Shown here piece by piece: positions 14,816 through 23,065 of a stretch of 24,993 bases of DNA. This DNA is from JACPWY01 sp964603655 (GTDB taxonomy: Bacteria; Bdellovibrionota; FAC87; UBA2466). The stretch covers positions 1 through 24,993 of the forward strand of contig CAZRVZ010000009.1 of the NCBI GenBank assembly GCA_964603655.1. Direction: 5' to 3'. The notes beneath the pieces are model-generated. The model was not told the DNA's origin, did no database searches, and was given only the letters and a program-made list of their open reading frames with translations. Position 1 is the stretch's first letter, and the number at the start of each line of letters is the position of its first letter. A program made the position numbers and the translations under genes.

Positions 14816-16591
14816 ATGAGAAAATTATCATCCTGTCTTTGGATTGGTGTTTTGCTTTGGGGCTGTCAGTCGGCCGTTATACAGGCGCCTATTGCCGATC
14901 GGCTCTACTCGACAAACCATTTGGTCCAGTCAAGCAGCCAAAGCAATCAGGCTTCAGGAGTCAAACTCGCGGTGGCATCTGGCGGCAAAGCGTCCTCAAT
15001 CGCGGCTACCGAAATTTTTTCCCAGGGAGGCAATATCGTGGATGCGGTGGTTGCCGCGGCATTTTGCCTCGCTGTGGAGCGACCCAACTCTCTCGGGTTG
15101 GGTGGTGGCGGCTTCTTGACGCTGGTTCTTCGCGACAATCCGCAAAGCCCTTTTTTCATAGATTTCAGAGAATCCGCTCCGCAGCGCGCCCGCCGCGACA
15201 TGTTTCTGGATAAGCGTGGAAAAGTTGTTCCCGAGTTGAGCCAAATCGGAGCCTTATCCGTTGCGGTACCGGGATTTGTGGCCGGCTTTTTTGAGGTGCA
15301 CAGGCGGTGGGGGAAGCTTCCCTGGAAAACCGTTTTAAAACCCTCGATAAAATTGGCGCGCGACGGATTTCGCGTCTATCCGACACTCGCCGATCGCATC
15401 GCCAGCGAGTACCAAACACTGGCTGCCCACACTTACACGGCATCCTTGGTGAGTGCTAGGGTTGGCACCGGCTTAAAGACGCAGCCGCTTAAAAGCCAAG
15501 ATCTTCTCGTTCAAAAAGATCTCGCAGATTCCCTTTCAGCGATTGCTAATGGAGGGCAAAAGGCCTTTTACCAAGGTGCGCTCGGCAGGAAAATCGCGGC
15601 GTTCATAAAGGCTCGAAAGGGGATCCTGTCACAGACGGATCTGTTGGCCTATCGAGTAATCGATCGCGCCCCTCTCCAGGCCGCCGTGTTGGATTCCACT
15701 GTTATAACGGCACCACCGCCAAGCGCCGGAGGGGCGCTGTTCATCCAATGGTCGCGAGTGCTTGCGGGATACGACCGAACGTGGCTGACTCAAAGCGCGC
15801 CCAGGTACCTCCATCTGCTCGCCGAGACCATGAAACGGGGGTTTGCCGATAGGTCGCAGTTTTTCGGTGACCCCGAATTCACGAAAGAGCCGTGGGCTCG
15901 GGTGATTACGCAGGATTATGCCGACGCTAGTCGCAAGAGTATCAACTCGGAACTGGCCACCCCGTCCCAGTCGATTAAACCCGGAACCCCCTTCACAGAG
16001 ACGGCCGGTACCAGCCATCTGAGTATCATCGACGATTTGGGGAATGCGGTTTCAACCACCCTCTCAATCAATGACACGTTCGGTTCCCGCTTGGCCGTCC
16101 CCGGCACCGGAATCTTTCTCAATAACACCATGGACGATTTCAGCATTCTTCCCGGCGAGCCCAATGTTTACGGTCTCACGGGTGGTGAGGCAAACGCGAT
16201 CGCTCCGTTGAAACGGCCGACATCCAGTATGATGCCGACGGTTCTCCTAAAGAACGGAACTCCCGTTCTGGCTATAGGTGGGGCGGGCGGATCTCGCATC
16301 ACTTCGAGCGTGGCCCAGGTGGTGTTTAATCTCTGGTTTCATTACCCGGATGATTTGGACAAGAGCCAGGCGGCCCCCCGAATTCACCACCAATGGCTCC
16401 CGGACAATCTGGAGATCGAAAAGGGGGCCTTCGATGATACCATTAGAGGCGATTTGAGGGCCCGAGGGCATCAGATTACTGACCCTCCGTATCTCGCTAA
16501 GGTTCAGGCCGTATTCAGAAACTCATCGACTCGAGTCATCACGGCGGTCGTGGATCCTCGAGACGACGGCGCGGGAGCTAGTGCACAATGA
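14816..16591 (+). CDS. ggt: Gamma-glutamyltransferase, predicted lipoprotein
   Basis: This enzyme cleaves the gamma-glutamyl bond of glutathione and similar peptides outside the cytoplasm. The proenzyme cuts itself before the catalytic threonine, here Thr399 in AGTSHLSI (E. coli Thr391 context). FRESAP at 117-122 carries the Arg that holds the substrate carboxylate, and PTSSMMPT and GGAGGSRI follow in the small subunit. A short signal ends in LLWGC with Cys17, which predicts a lipoprotein rather than the soluble periplasmic form of E. coli. The 591-residue length is normal. The stop forms an ATGA overlap with the next gene, so the two are likely translated together. Confidence 0.93.
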   Translation: MRKLSSCLWIGVLLWGCQSAVIQAPIADRLYSTNHLVQSSSQSNQASGVKLAVASGGKASSIAATEIFSQGGNIVDAVVAAAFCLAVERPNSLGLGGGGFLTLVLRDNPQSPFFIDFRESAPQRARRDMFLDKRGKVVPELSQIGALSVAVPGFVAGFFEVHRRWGKLPWKTVLKPSIKLARDGFRVYPTLADRIASEYQTLAAHTYTASLVSARVGTGLKTQPLKSQDLLVQKDLADSLSAIANGGQKAFYQGALGRKIAAFIKARKGILSQTDLLAYRVIDRAPLQAAVLDSTVITAPPPSAGGALFIQWSRVLAGYDRTWLTQSAPRYLHLLAETMKRGFADRSQFFGDPEFTKEPWARVITQDYADASRKSINSELATPSQSIKPGTPFTETAGTSHLSIIDDLGNAVSTTLSINDTFGSRLAVPGTGIFLNNTMDDFSILPGEPNVYGLTGGEANAIAPLKRPTSSMMPTVLLKNGTPVLAIGGAGGSRITSSVAQVVFNLWFHYPDDLDKSQAAPRIHHQWLPDNLEIEKGAFDDTIRGDLRARGHQITDPPYLAKVQAVFRNSSTRVITAVVDPRDDGAGASAQ

Positions 16592-17508
16592 ACTATTATC
16601 GCCTGCCAATGCTGATCATTTTTGTTTTTTGTATGGGCGGATATGTCCATTCGGACGAAACGCGTGTCGTTACTCTCCCGTCCAATTATCCACTGTTCGA
16701 AAAGCTGGCACGGGCCGAGAAAGCAACTACGCCACAAAACTCCCCTAGGGTAAAGGCTGTGTCTTGTCGTCCACCGACGCTCTTGGGGGTTTCTCTTTCA
16801 TCGGCATCCCGGGAGCTTGCCTCACCGGGTCCGCTCTCCTTTGTGCTCGATCAGAAGGGCTACTATGTGAAAGATGTCCTGGAGTTCGTCCGCCTGACGC
16901 CATCCGGAAAAATCGCGCTGGGTGATTTTATGCCGCGCTATCAATCGGGAAACATTAAAATTGAGCAGATGACCAGTTTTGGCGAGAGCCGCTGTGGACG
17001 AAATCCGGCGGCCTGCTACATTCCGGATAAACAGACAATATTCGTTGATAAGAGTGTCGAGCTGGGCGCGCTCGGACCGGTCTTGATGCACGAGATTGTG
17101 CATAGTATCGATGGCGATCTTCAAAAAATGGAGGCCAAGCTAGCCGATCTTCACCGACAGCTCGGACTGGAGATGAAGAGCGTCATCAACCGCACTGTCG
17201 CCAGGACAAAACGGGATGCGCTTGCACTGACCGAAGCCGACTTTGAAGCGGCGGACATCGAAACGTTGCGTCGAATCAAGGCGGACAGTTATTTAATCGA
17301 ACAGGTGCAGCAGTTTCGCTCGGAACGCCTCGCTTATGATTGGGGCGATCGTGCTTCGCGGGAAATGCTCCTTTTGTTCCCTCAGTATTACCAGGCTCAT
17401 CCGCTGGATAGCCAAAAACGCTCCGACAACGAAATCGTCGACGGGTATCAATTCGACCGGATTGTTATTGGTAAGTACCTGTCAGGCGCCTGCGACGAGA
17501 CACTCTGA
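16588..17508 (+). CDS. Exported HExxH protein, putative zinc metallopeptidase
   Basis: A 306-residue protein of no family I can name. A signal peptide (about 1-22, MLIIFVFCMGGYVHS) marks it as exported. Residues 167-173 read MHEIVHS, so His168, Glu169 and His172 form an HExxH zinc site, and SERLAYDW near residue 250 holds a Glu that could be the third ligand of a gluzincin. Between them lies a long charged helical stretch, probably coiled coil. Three or four Cys (60, 136, 143, 303) could form disulfides. The start overlaps the ggt stop (ATGA). A link to peptide or glutathione breakdown is suggested only by position; the substrate is unknown. Confidence 0.7.
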   Translation: MNYYRLPMLIIFVFCMGGYVHSDETRVVTLPSNYPLFEKLARAEKATTPQNSPRVKAVSCRPPTLLGVSLSSASRELASPGPLSFVLDQKGYYVKDVLEFVRLTPSGKIALGDFMPRYQSGNIKIEQMTSFGESRCGRNPAACYIPDKQTIFVDKSVELGALGPVLMHEIVHSIDGDLQKMEAKLADLHRQLGLEMKSVINRTVARTKRDALALTEADFEAADIETLRRIKADSYLIEQVQQFRSERLAYDWGDRASREMLLLFPQYYQAHPLDSQKRSDNEIVDGYQFDRIVIGKYLSGACDETL

Positions 17509-17557
17509 GGGCCCTGAGGAAAATCTCACAAAAGTTTCCCCGCATCCACCACAGCCA

Positions 17558-18571
17558 CTACTCACCGCAGGTAGCTTTCCAATTCTGACTGTCATCGGCA
17601 TTCGGCTTTAATTTGAAGAATTTGATCAGTGCCTCTGCCGGCTGACGATAGGGGCCACCCTGGTAAAAGCCATAACGATTAATGAGATGTGGGGTCAGGC
17701 AGTCGATGGTGTGGTTTTTTCCATCACTGCGAATGAATGTCAGGTTACAGCTGGAGTAGATCTCATCATTAAAAATACTTCCTTGCACGCCGGAGCCTGT
17801 CCAACCGGTGCGATAGCTCTTGGCCTTATGCCTCGCCAACGCGCGAACTTTCGGCATGTCCGCATCCTGAACCTTTTTCATATCCTCGTCGTATTTGAGC
17901 CCCGCAAAGTAGACTAGACCGAGTGTTCCGTCGAGAACTGCGTATTTCTCCCCTCGATAATCGAACTGGAACCCAATTTCCGGGTTCCAGTCTTTTCCTT
18001 GCAACACCATTTCATTCATCTGTTCCATTGCTGTAAGAACAGGCGCGATCACAGATTGATGAGTGAGCCCCGCGTTTCGGACGGTTTCATTATCCTTGAG
18101 AAGCACTTCCTTAATCGATTGTCCGGCCTTCAAGAACCCGTCGAACGACGATCGAATATTCTTGTTATTGATTCCAGTCCAGGCCGGGTCGGAATCGGGT
18201 GCTTGGTTGCCGGGGCGACCTCGCTCGGTCAGTGATTCCATCGGAATTCCTGTGATACTTGCCACGTGGTTCAGCCACTGATCGCAGTTGAGACCTCCTA
18301 CGACAAAGGGCCGATTCTCAAACCCGCGAACCCGCTTTTGATGGTTTGCATCGGTCAAATAGATGAACGGTCGGGGCCTGTGCAATGTGTAATTTGGCAA
18401 CACACCCATTATCTTCAATTCATTGACCGTGAGTAACTGATCGCGGTCCTCGGTGCGAAGTTTCACCTCGGTAACCGTGGCACTTGCGATTGCCGCGGTC
18501 TCTAGCACGTGAACGACAACGCAAACCAGTCCCATCAGAAATGGGGCCTTCAAAATCCCGGTCCAATACAT
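17558..18571 (-). CDS. Exported protein of unknown family
   Basis: A 337-residue protein from ATG 18571, with a signal peptide (MYWTGILKAPFLMGLV..., cleavage probably after IASA). I recognise no domain. It has a conserved-looking Cys pattern: GGLNCDQW near residue 95, SSCNLTF and TIDCLTPHL late, and a final KATCGE. There are four Trp-rich motifs, such as AWTGINNKNI and RTGWTGSG. The start at 18571 is preferred to 18586 (5 residues longer), because the AGGAGG at about 18590 is only 1-2 nt from the longer start; GGAG at 18581-18584 lies 9 nt before 18571. It converges with the HExxH gene with 49 bp between. Function not assigned. Confidence 0.75.
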   Translation of the reverse strand: MYWTGILKAPFLMGLVCVVVHVLETAAIASATVTEVKLRTEDRDQLLTVNELKIMGVLPNYTLHRPRPFIYLTDANHQKRVRGFENRPFVVGGLNCDQWLNHVASITGIPMESLTERGRPGNQAPDSDPAWTGINNKNIRSSFDGFLKAGQSIKEVLLKDNETVRNAGLTHQSVIAPVLTAMEQMNEMVLQGKDWNPEIGFQFDYRGEKYAVLDGTLGLVYFAGLKYDEDMKKVQDADMPKVRALARHKAKSYRTGWTGSGVQGSIFNDEIYSSCNLTFIRSDGKNHTIDCLTPHLINRYGFYQGGPYRQPAEALIKFFKLKPNADDSQNWKATCGE

Positions 18572-18757
18572 CGCCTTAATCTCCATCCCTCCTTTCGGCT
18601 TATTGCGTCAAAAGCATGAGCGCCTTTTTCGATTGAGTCCTCGCACCCGGAAATTTTGTCAGTGAGTGTCGTTTACGAATGAGGTGAGTGGCCGTATAAG
18701 TTAAGCATCTTAAGTATTTGTTTCTGTCGGCCATGAGAATCTAAGGGACTGGCGGAA

Positions 18758-18786
18758 TTGTGTCCTGGGCGAGCGAAGAATATAGG
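18758..18786 (+). promoter_or_regulatory. Candidate sigma70 promoter for the fumarase operon
   Basis: TTGTGT (18758-18763), 17 bp, then TATAGG (18781-18786) lie about 65 bp upstream of the fumarase ATG. The spacing is ideal and both hexamers match at 4 of 6 or better. Just upstream, TTAAG-CAT-CTTAA (18701-18713), enclosed by TGGCCG and CGGCCA (18689-18733), forms an inverted repeat that could be an operator. Confidence 0.4.
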
Positions 18787-18851
18787 GATCTCACCGCGTA
18801 AATACAGGCAGACTGCGGGCAGAGAACCAAGGTCCTTTAGGCGAGGCACGA

Positions 18852-20477
18852 ATGGCAGATTTTAGTTACCAGCCGCTCTTTGATCCCGGCGATGATTCTA
18901 CAGTGTACCGAAAGTTGGATAGAGACCAGACTGGCTCCGTCACGACCGAATCCTGGCGAGGTAATCGTTATTTACTTGTCGCTCCCCAGACCCTAACGAA
19001 TCTCTGCTCGCTGGCTTTCGATGATGTCTCCCATCTGCTCCGCTCCGGGCATCTCGCAAAACTCGCGGGGATTTTGGATGATCCCGAAGCCAGTGAAAAC
19101 GATCGGTTTGTGGCCACGGAGCTTCTCAAGAACGCGGTAATTTCTGCAGAAAGAATCTTTCCTTCATGTCAGGACACCGGCACGGCGCTCATTCTCGGAA
19201 AAAAAGGGGAGCGTGTATTAACGGGGTGCGATGACGCCCAGCTTTTGAGTCGTGGCGTTTTCGACACCTTTCAAAAGCGGAATCTCCGCTATTCCCAGCT
19301 GGCGCCGCAAACATTCTATGAGGAAAAAAATACCGGTACCAATCTGCCCGCTCAGGTAGAAATTTATTCTCGAGCTGGGGACGAGTACGAGTTTCTTTTT
19401 ATCGCCAAAGGCGGCGGTAGCGCCAACAAGAGCTATCTGTATCAAAAGACGAAATCGATACTCAATCCGAAATCGATGGAGGCATTCGTCAAGGAAACCC
19501 TGAGCGGGCTGGGAACGGCCGCGTGCCCGCCGTATCATTTGGCCATCGTTATCGGTGGAACCTCGGCCGAAATGACCCTGAAAACAGTAAAGCTTGCGAG
19601 TTGCGGCTATTATGATGAATTGCCGACCACGGGCAATGCGTTCGGACGATCATTTCGCGATTTGGAAATGGAAAGAAATATCGAGCAATGGGCGCGGGAA
19701 ACCCGTATTGGCGCTCAATTTGGTGGAAAGTATTTCGTACACGATGTTCGAGTTGTCCGCATGGTTCGCCACGGGGCGAGCCTGCCCATTGGCATCGGCG
19801 TCTCCTGCTCCGCCGACAGACAGATAAAGGCCAAGATAACCGCAGACGGCGTATTTCTGGAACAACTCGAGGAGGCGCCGGAACGTTTTCTGCCGGCTAA
19901 TCCCACGATCCAAGGTGATTCTGTCACGATCAATCTGAATACTTCCATGAAAGAAATACTCGCCACCCTAGACAAGCTTCCCGTTTCAACGCGCGTGATG
20001 TTGAACGGTCCGTTAGTGGTTGCCCGAGACATTGCCCACGCGAAATTGCTGGAACGTGTTCAGAGCGGCCGGGGACTGCCCGAGTATTTCAAGGAGCGTG
20101 CCGTGTACTACGCGGGCCCGGCCAAAACGCCACACGGACAGCCGTCTGGGAGCTTCGGCCCGACGACCTCTCAGCGCATGGATCCTTACGTCGCGCCCTT
20201 TCAACAACTTGGCGGCTCCCTCGTGATGCTTGGTAAAGGCAATCGCACAAAGGAAGTTACCGAGGCGTGCAAAAAATTCGGCGGCTTCTATTTGGGATCG
20301 ATCGGCGGTCCTGCGGCCCGGCTGGGTCGTGATTGTATTACCCGAGTCGAGGTGCTTGAATACGCCGAGCTTGGAATGGAGGCCGTCTGGATGATCGAGG
20401 TGAAGAATTTTCCGGCCTTCGTCGTTGTGGACAATAAGGGTAACGACTTTTTCGCGGGGAGAGGCGGTGAAGAATGA
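18852..20477 (+). CDS. fumA: Fumarate hydratase, class I
   Basis: Class I fumarases carry an oxygen-sensitive [4Fe-4S] cluster and interconvert fumarate and malate in the TCA cycle. The three cluster cysteines are Cys106 (PSCQDTGTA), Cys225 (TAACPPYH) and Cys319 (GVSCSADRQIK). The two usual halves are present in one 541-residue chain: the alpha part with the cluster, and the beta part with TRVMLNGPLVVARDIAHAK and SFGPTTSQRMDPYV. A GAGG ribosome site lies 4 nt before the ATG. The TGA stop overlaps the ATG of the lolA-like gene. The paralogues fumA and fumB cannot be told apart here. It heads a five-gene plus-strand run. Confidence 0.96.
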   Translation: MADFSYQPLFDPGDDSTVYRKLDRDQTGSVTTESWRGNRYLLVAPQTLTNLCSLAFDDVSHLLRSGHLAKLAGILDDPEASENDRFVATELLKNAVISAERIFPSCQDTGTALILGKKGERVLTGCDDAQLLSRGVFDTFQKRNLRYSQLAPQTFYEEKNTGTNLPAQVEIYSRAGDEYEFLFIAKGGGSANKSYLYQKTKSILNPKSMEAFVKETLSGLGTAACPPYHLAIVIGGTSAEMTLKTVKLASCGYYDELPTTGNAFGRSFRDLEMERNIEQWARETRIGAQFGGKYFVHDVRVVRMVRHGASLPIGIGVSCSADRQIKAKITADGVFLEQLEEAPERFLPANPTIQGDSVTINLNTSMKEILATLDKLPVSTRVMLNGPLVVARDIAHAKLLERVQSGRGLPEYFKERAVYYAGPAKTPHGQPSGSFGPTTSQRMDPYVAPFQQLGGSLVMLGKGNRTKEVTEACKKFGGFYLGSIGGPAARLGRDCITRVEVLEYAELGMEAVWMIEVKNFPAFVVVDNKGNDFFAGRGGEE

Positions 20478-21199
20478 TCCCCAGCTATCCCGCCCTAGTT
20501 TTCGTCGTCACGCTGTTATCGATGGAATCCCAGGCCGGCTCGCCCAAGTCGTCAATGAGGTCGCAAAGGACGACGTCGGGCAACCTACCGTCGACTTCAC
20601 GGCCGACGTCAACCGTTTCCATGGATCCCAGTTCTGACGCTTTAATTAAACTCACCGAAACCGAGTGGTCCAAGACCACCACCTACCAGGCCCAATTCAA
20701 ACAGGTGGTCCTGTCCAAACGAATGCACACGACGGACGAAACCACGGGAACGCTGAGCGTGAGAAAGCCTGGAAATTTGCGCTGGGAGAGTAACGATGGC
20801 ACCACTCAAATTCTCAATGGAAAACGAGTGATTCTTGTCAAAACCAATCGACGCCGGAAAAACCGTAGCATCGATATTTACGAGAATGGCATCGCACAGG
20901 TCGACCTCGGGGCGCTGACATTTCTTCGCCAAGATGGTAGTTTGTTGAATAATTACAGGGCATTGAAACTTAAGGAGACCGCAACCTTCGTCGAATATCG
21001 GCTGTCGCCTCGGTCGCGTGAATCGGACAGTTATATTGCGGAAATCGATAAATCCGGGTATTTTTTGTCCGCTTTAACCATGGAAACAAACGAGGCGCGC
21101 GTTCGGATTGAGTTTTCCGAAAGAAAGTCGAATCCGCAACTGGACGAGGCGCTTTTTGTTTACGTCCCCCAGCCGGGAGACGTCGTTCATAAACAGTGA
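20474..21199 (+). CDS. lolA: LolA-like outer-membrane lipoprotein carrier
   Basis: LolA carries lipoproteins across the periplasm from LolCDE to LolB. The 241-residue product has a signal peptide (MIPSYPALVFVVTLLSMESQA). A Ser/Thr-rich linker of about 30 residues follows, which ordinary LolA lacks. Then come the family core TYQAQFKQVVLS, GTLSVRKPGNLRWES and the strand GALTFLRQDGS, with PQPGDVVHK at the end. The half-barrel lipid pocket is inferred from these. RseB-type relatives share the fold, so exact orthology is open. The ATG overlaps the fumarase stop. The pairing with fumarase has no evident functional reason. Confidence 0.72.
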   Translation: MIPSYPALVFVVTLLSMESQAGSPKSSMRSQRTTSGNLPSTSRPTSTVSMDPSSDALIKLTETEWSKTTTYQAQFKQVVLSKRMHTTDETTGTLSVRKPGNLRWESNDGTTQILNGKRVILVKTNRRRKNRSIDIYENGIAQVDLGALTFLRQDGSLLNNYRALKLKETATFVEYRLSPRSRESDSYIAEIDKSGYFLSALTMETNEARVRIEFSERKSNPQLDEALFVYVPQPGDVVHKQ

Positions 21200-21207
21200 G
21201 GTAGACA

Positions 21208-21696
21208 ATGCCGTCATTCGATATCGTGGTGAACCTGAACTATCAAGAGGTTGATAATGCCATCAACCAGGCCCAAAAGGAGATCGCTCAACGCTACGAC
21301 TTCAAGGGCACCAAGAGCAAGATCCAGTGGGACAACAAGAATGAGATCACCCTCATCGGTGATGATGATTTCAAACTCAAGGCGGTGCTCGACATCCTCC
21401 AGGGAAAAATGGTCAAGCGAGGAATTTCGCTGAAAAACATTATTATGGGAACCGTAGAACCGGCTTCCGAGGCGTGTGTCAGGCAAAAGCTTACCTTACA
21501 GGCCGGAATCCCAACGGAGAAGGCCAAGCAGATCATCCAGACGATCAAGGATGCTGGGCTTAAGGTTCAACCGCAGATTCAGGACGAGCAGGTGCGGGTT
21601 ACGGGCAAAAAGAAGGACGATCTTCAGGACGTAATGGGCCTTGTTCGCAAAAACGATTTTGGCCTCGACGTGCAGTTCCTTAACTTTAGAGACTAA
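21208..21696 (+). CDS. yajQ: YajQ-family cyclic-di-GMP/nucleotide-binding protein
   Basis: A 162-residue cytoplasmic protein. The family opening MPSFDIVVNLNYQEVDNAIN and the KLTLQAGIPTEKAKQI segment, with IQDEQVRVTGKKKDDLQ late, are the YajQ signature of two ferredoxin-like folds. Members bind cyclic-di-GMP or nucleotides and RNA, and in some pathogens act as regulators of virulence. A clear ribosome site (GAGG, 6 nt before ATG) precedes it. It starts 8 nt after the lolA-like stop and ends 1 nt before the preferred rimO start. Confidence 0.95.
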   Translation: MPSFDIVVNLNYQEVDNAINQAQKEIAQRYDFKGTKSKIQWDNKNEITLIGDDDFKLKAVLDILQGKMVKRGISLKNIIMGTVEPASEACVRQKLTLQAGIPTEKAKQIIQTIKDAGLKVQPQIQDEQVRVTGKKKDDLQDVMGLVRKNDFGLDVQFLNFRD

Positions 21697-21697
21697 A

Positions 21698-23065
21698 ATG
21701 CCAGAGACTGAGATGACTGAATTGGAAACTCATCCCGACCAGACCTCTATTTTTTTTCAGAGCCTGGGGTGCGTGAAAAACCTGGTGGATGCTGAGGTGA
21801 TGTTGGGAATCACGCAGAAGGAGAAGTATGCGATTGTCACCGATCCCTCTAAGGCGTCTGTCATCGTCGTGAACACCTGCAGCTTTATCGGCGACTCCAA
21901 AAGGGAATCTATTGATGCCATTCTGGAGCTCGCACAATACAAGGATCGTGCGCAAGGCGCGTGTGAGCGACTCATCGTAACTGGCTGCCTACCCCAGCGC
22001 TACAAAGAGGAATTGAAACTTTCTTTTCCCGAGGTCGATGCATTCGTCGGAACGGGCCAATACGGTCAGATTCTCGATTTCATTCGCGGGACGCGGGAGA
22101 TGGAAGATGGATTTTCGCACCCGCGCTACATTCATCATGAAAACACGCCCCGGATCAACTCTCAGCCATTTTACCGGGCCTATCTCAAAATATCCGAGGG
22201 GTGTATTAAAAACTGCGCCTTTTGCATCATCCCGAAAATCAGGGGAACCTTGAGGAGCCGAACCATTCCGTCGCTTGTCGTCGAGGCGACAAAGCTCGTT
22301 GAAAACGGAGCGCTGGAACTGAACCTCATCGGCCAGGACCTGACCGACTATGGCCGTGATTTACGCGATGAGACGACCCTCGCCGCATTACTGAAGGCGC
22401 TTGTGGGCATTGACGGGCTCAGGTGGATTCGACTGCTTTACGTATACCCAGACGATCTCTGCGATGAGCTACTGGATCTTATCGCTTCGGAACCCAAAAT
22501 CTGTCGCTACATCGATACGCCCATACAGCACATTGCGGACAACCAACTCAGACTCATGAATCGCAAAATTACCGGAACTCTCATTCGTAGTCGCCTGGCT
22601 AAAATCAAAAGCCGCATTCCGGACGTTTCCATCAGGAGTACCGTTATCGTCGGCTACCCTGGCGAAACACAGGAAGAATTTGAGGAGCTCAAGCAGTTTG
22701 TGCAGGAAGCCAAATTCGATCATTTGGGAGTTTTTTCCTATTCGCATGAAGAGGGTACTGCATCCTACCTGCTTCCCAAGCAGTTACCCGAGGCGGTTAA
22801 ACTGAATCGCAAAGAAGAACTTCTGGCAATTCAGCAGGGCGTTTCCCGGAATAAACTGAAGGACTATGTTGGGAAAACAGTCCCCGTTTTGGTCGAAGAG
22901 ATTTCAGAGGAATCGGAATACCTGATTTCCGGAAGGCATTCGGGTCAGGCGCCTGACGTAGACGGTTGCGTTCTTATCCGCGATGGCGTCGCAACCCGAG
23001 GAACTATTCAGCAGATTCGAATTGAAACTACACTCGATTATGACCTTGTCGGCCGAGTGGTATGA
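21698..23065 (+). CDS. rimO: Ribosomal protein S12 methylthiotransferase
   Basis: RimO adds a methylthio group to an Asp of ribosomal protein S12, using a radical-SAM cluster and a second [4Fe-4S]. The N-terminal UPF0004 domain has FFQSLGCVKNLVDAEVMLG and VNTCSFI. The radical-SAM motif is CIKNCAFC in the middle, with IPKIRG after it. The C-terminal end is TRAM-like. I chose ATG 21698 (455 residues). An upstream in-frame start at 21641 lies inside yajQ, and ATG 21713 would be five codons shorter. The TGA stop overlaps the ATG of the next gene. MiaB relatives differ in the opening motif, so RimO is preferred. Confidence 0.93.
   Translation: MPETEMTELETHPDQTSIFFQSLGCVKNLVDAEVMLGITQKEKYAIVTDPSKASVIVVNTCSFIGDSKRESIDAILELAQYKDRAQGACERLIVTGCLPQRYKEELKLSFPEVDAFVGTGQYGQILDFIRGTREMEDGFSHPRYIHHENTPRINSQPFYRAYLKISEGCIKNCAFCIIPKIRGTLRSRTIPSLVVEATKLVENGALELNLIGQDLTDYGRDLRDETTLAALLKALVGIDGLRWIRLLYVYPDDLCDELLDLIASEPKICRYIDTPIQHIADNQLRLMNRKITGTLIRSRLAKIKSRIPDVSIRSTVIVGYPGETQEEFEELKQFVQEAKFDHLGVFSYSHEEGTASYLLPKQLPEAVKLNRKEELLAIQQGVSRNKLKDYVGKTVPVLVEEISEESEYLISGRHSGQAPDVDGCVLIRDGVATRGTIQQIRIETTLDYDLVGRVV

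Noticed and set aside
17509..17557. A bidirectional terminator between the HExxH gene and its convergent neighbour
   Set aside because: Only very short inverted matches (GAG/CTC) and no T-run were found.
21641..21697. A longer RimO start inside yajQ
   Set aside because: It would overlap yajQ by 56 nt, and the added residues match nothing in RimO.
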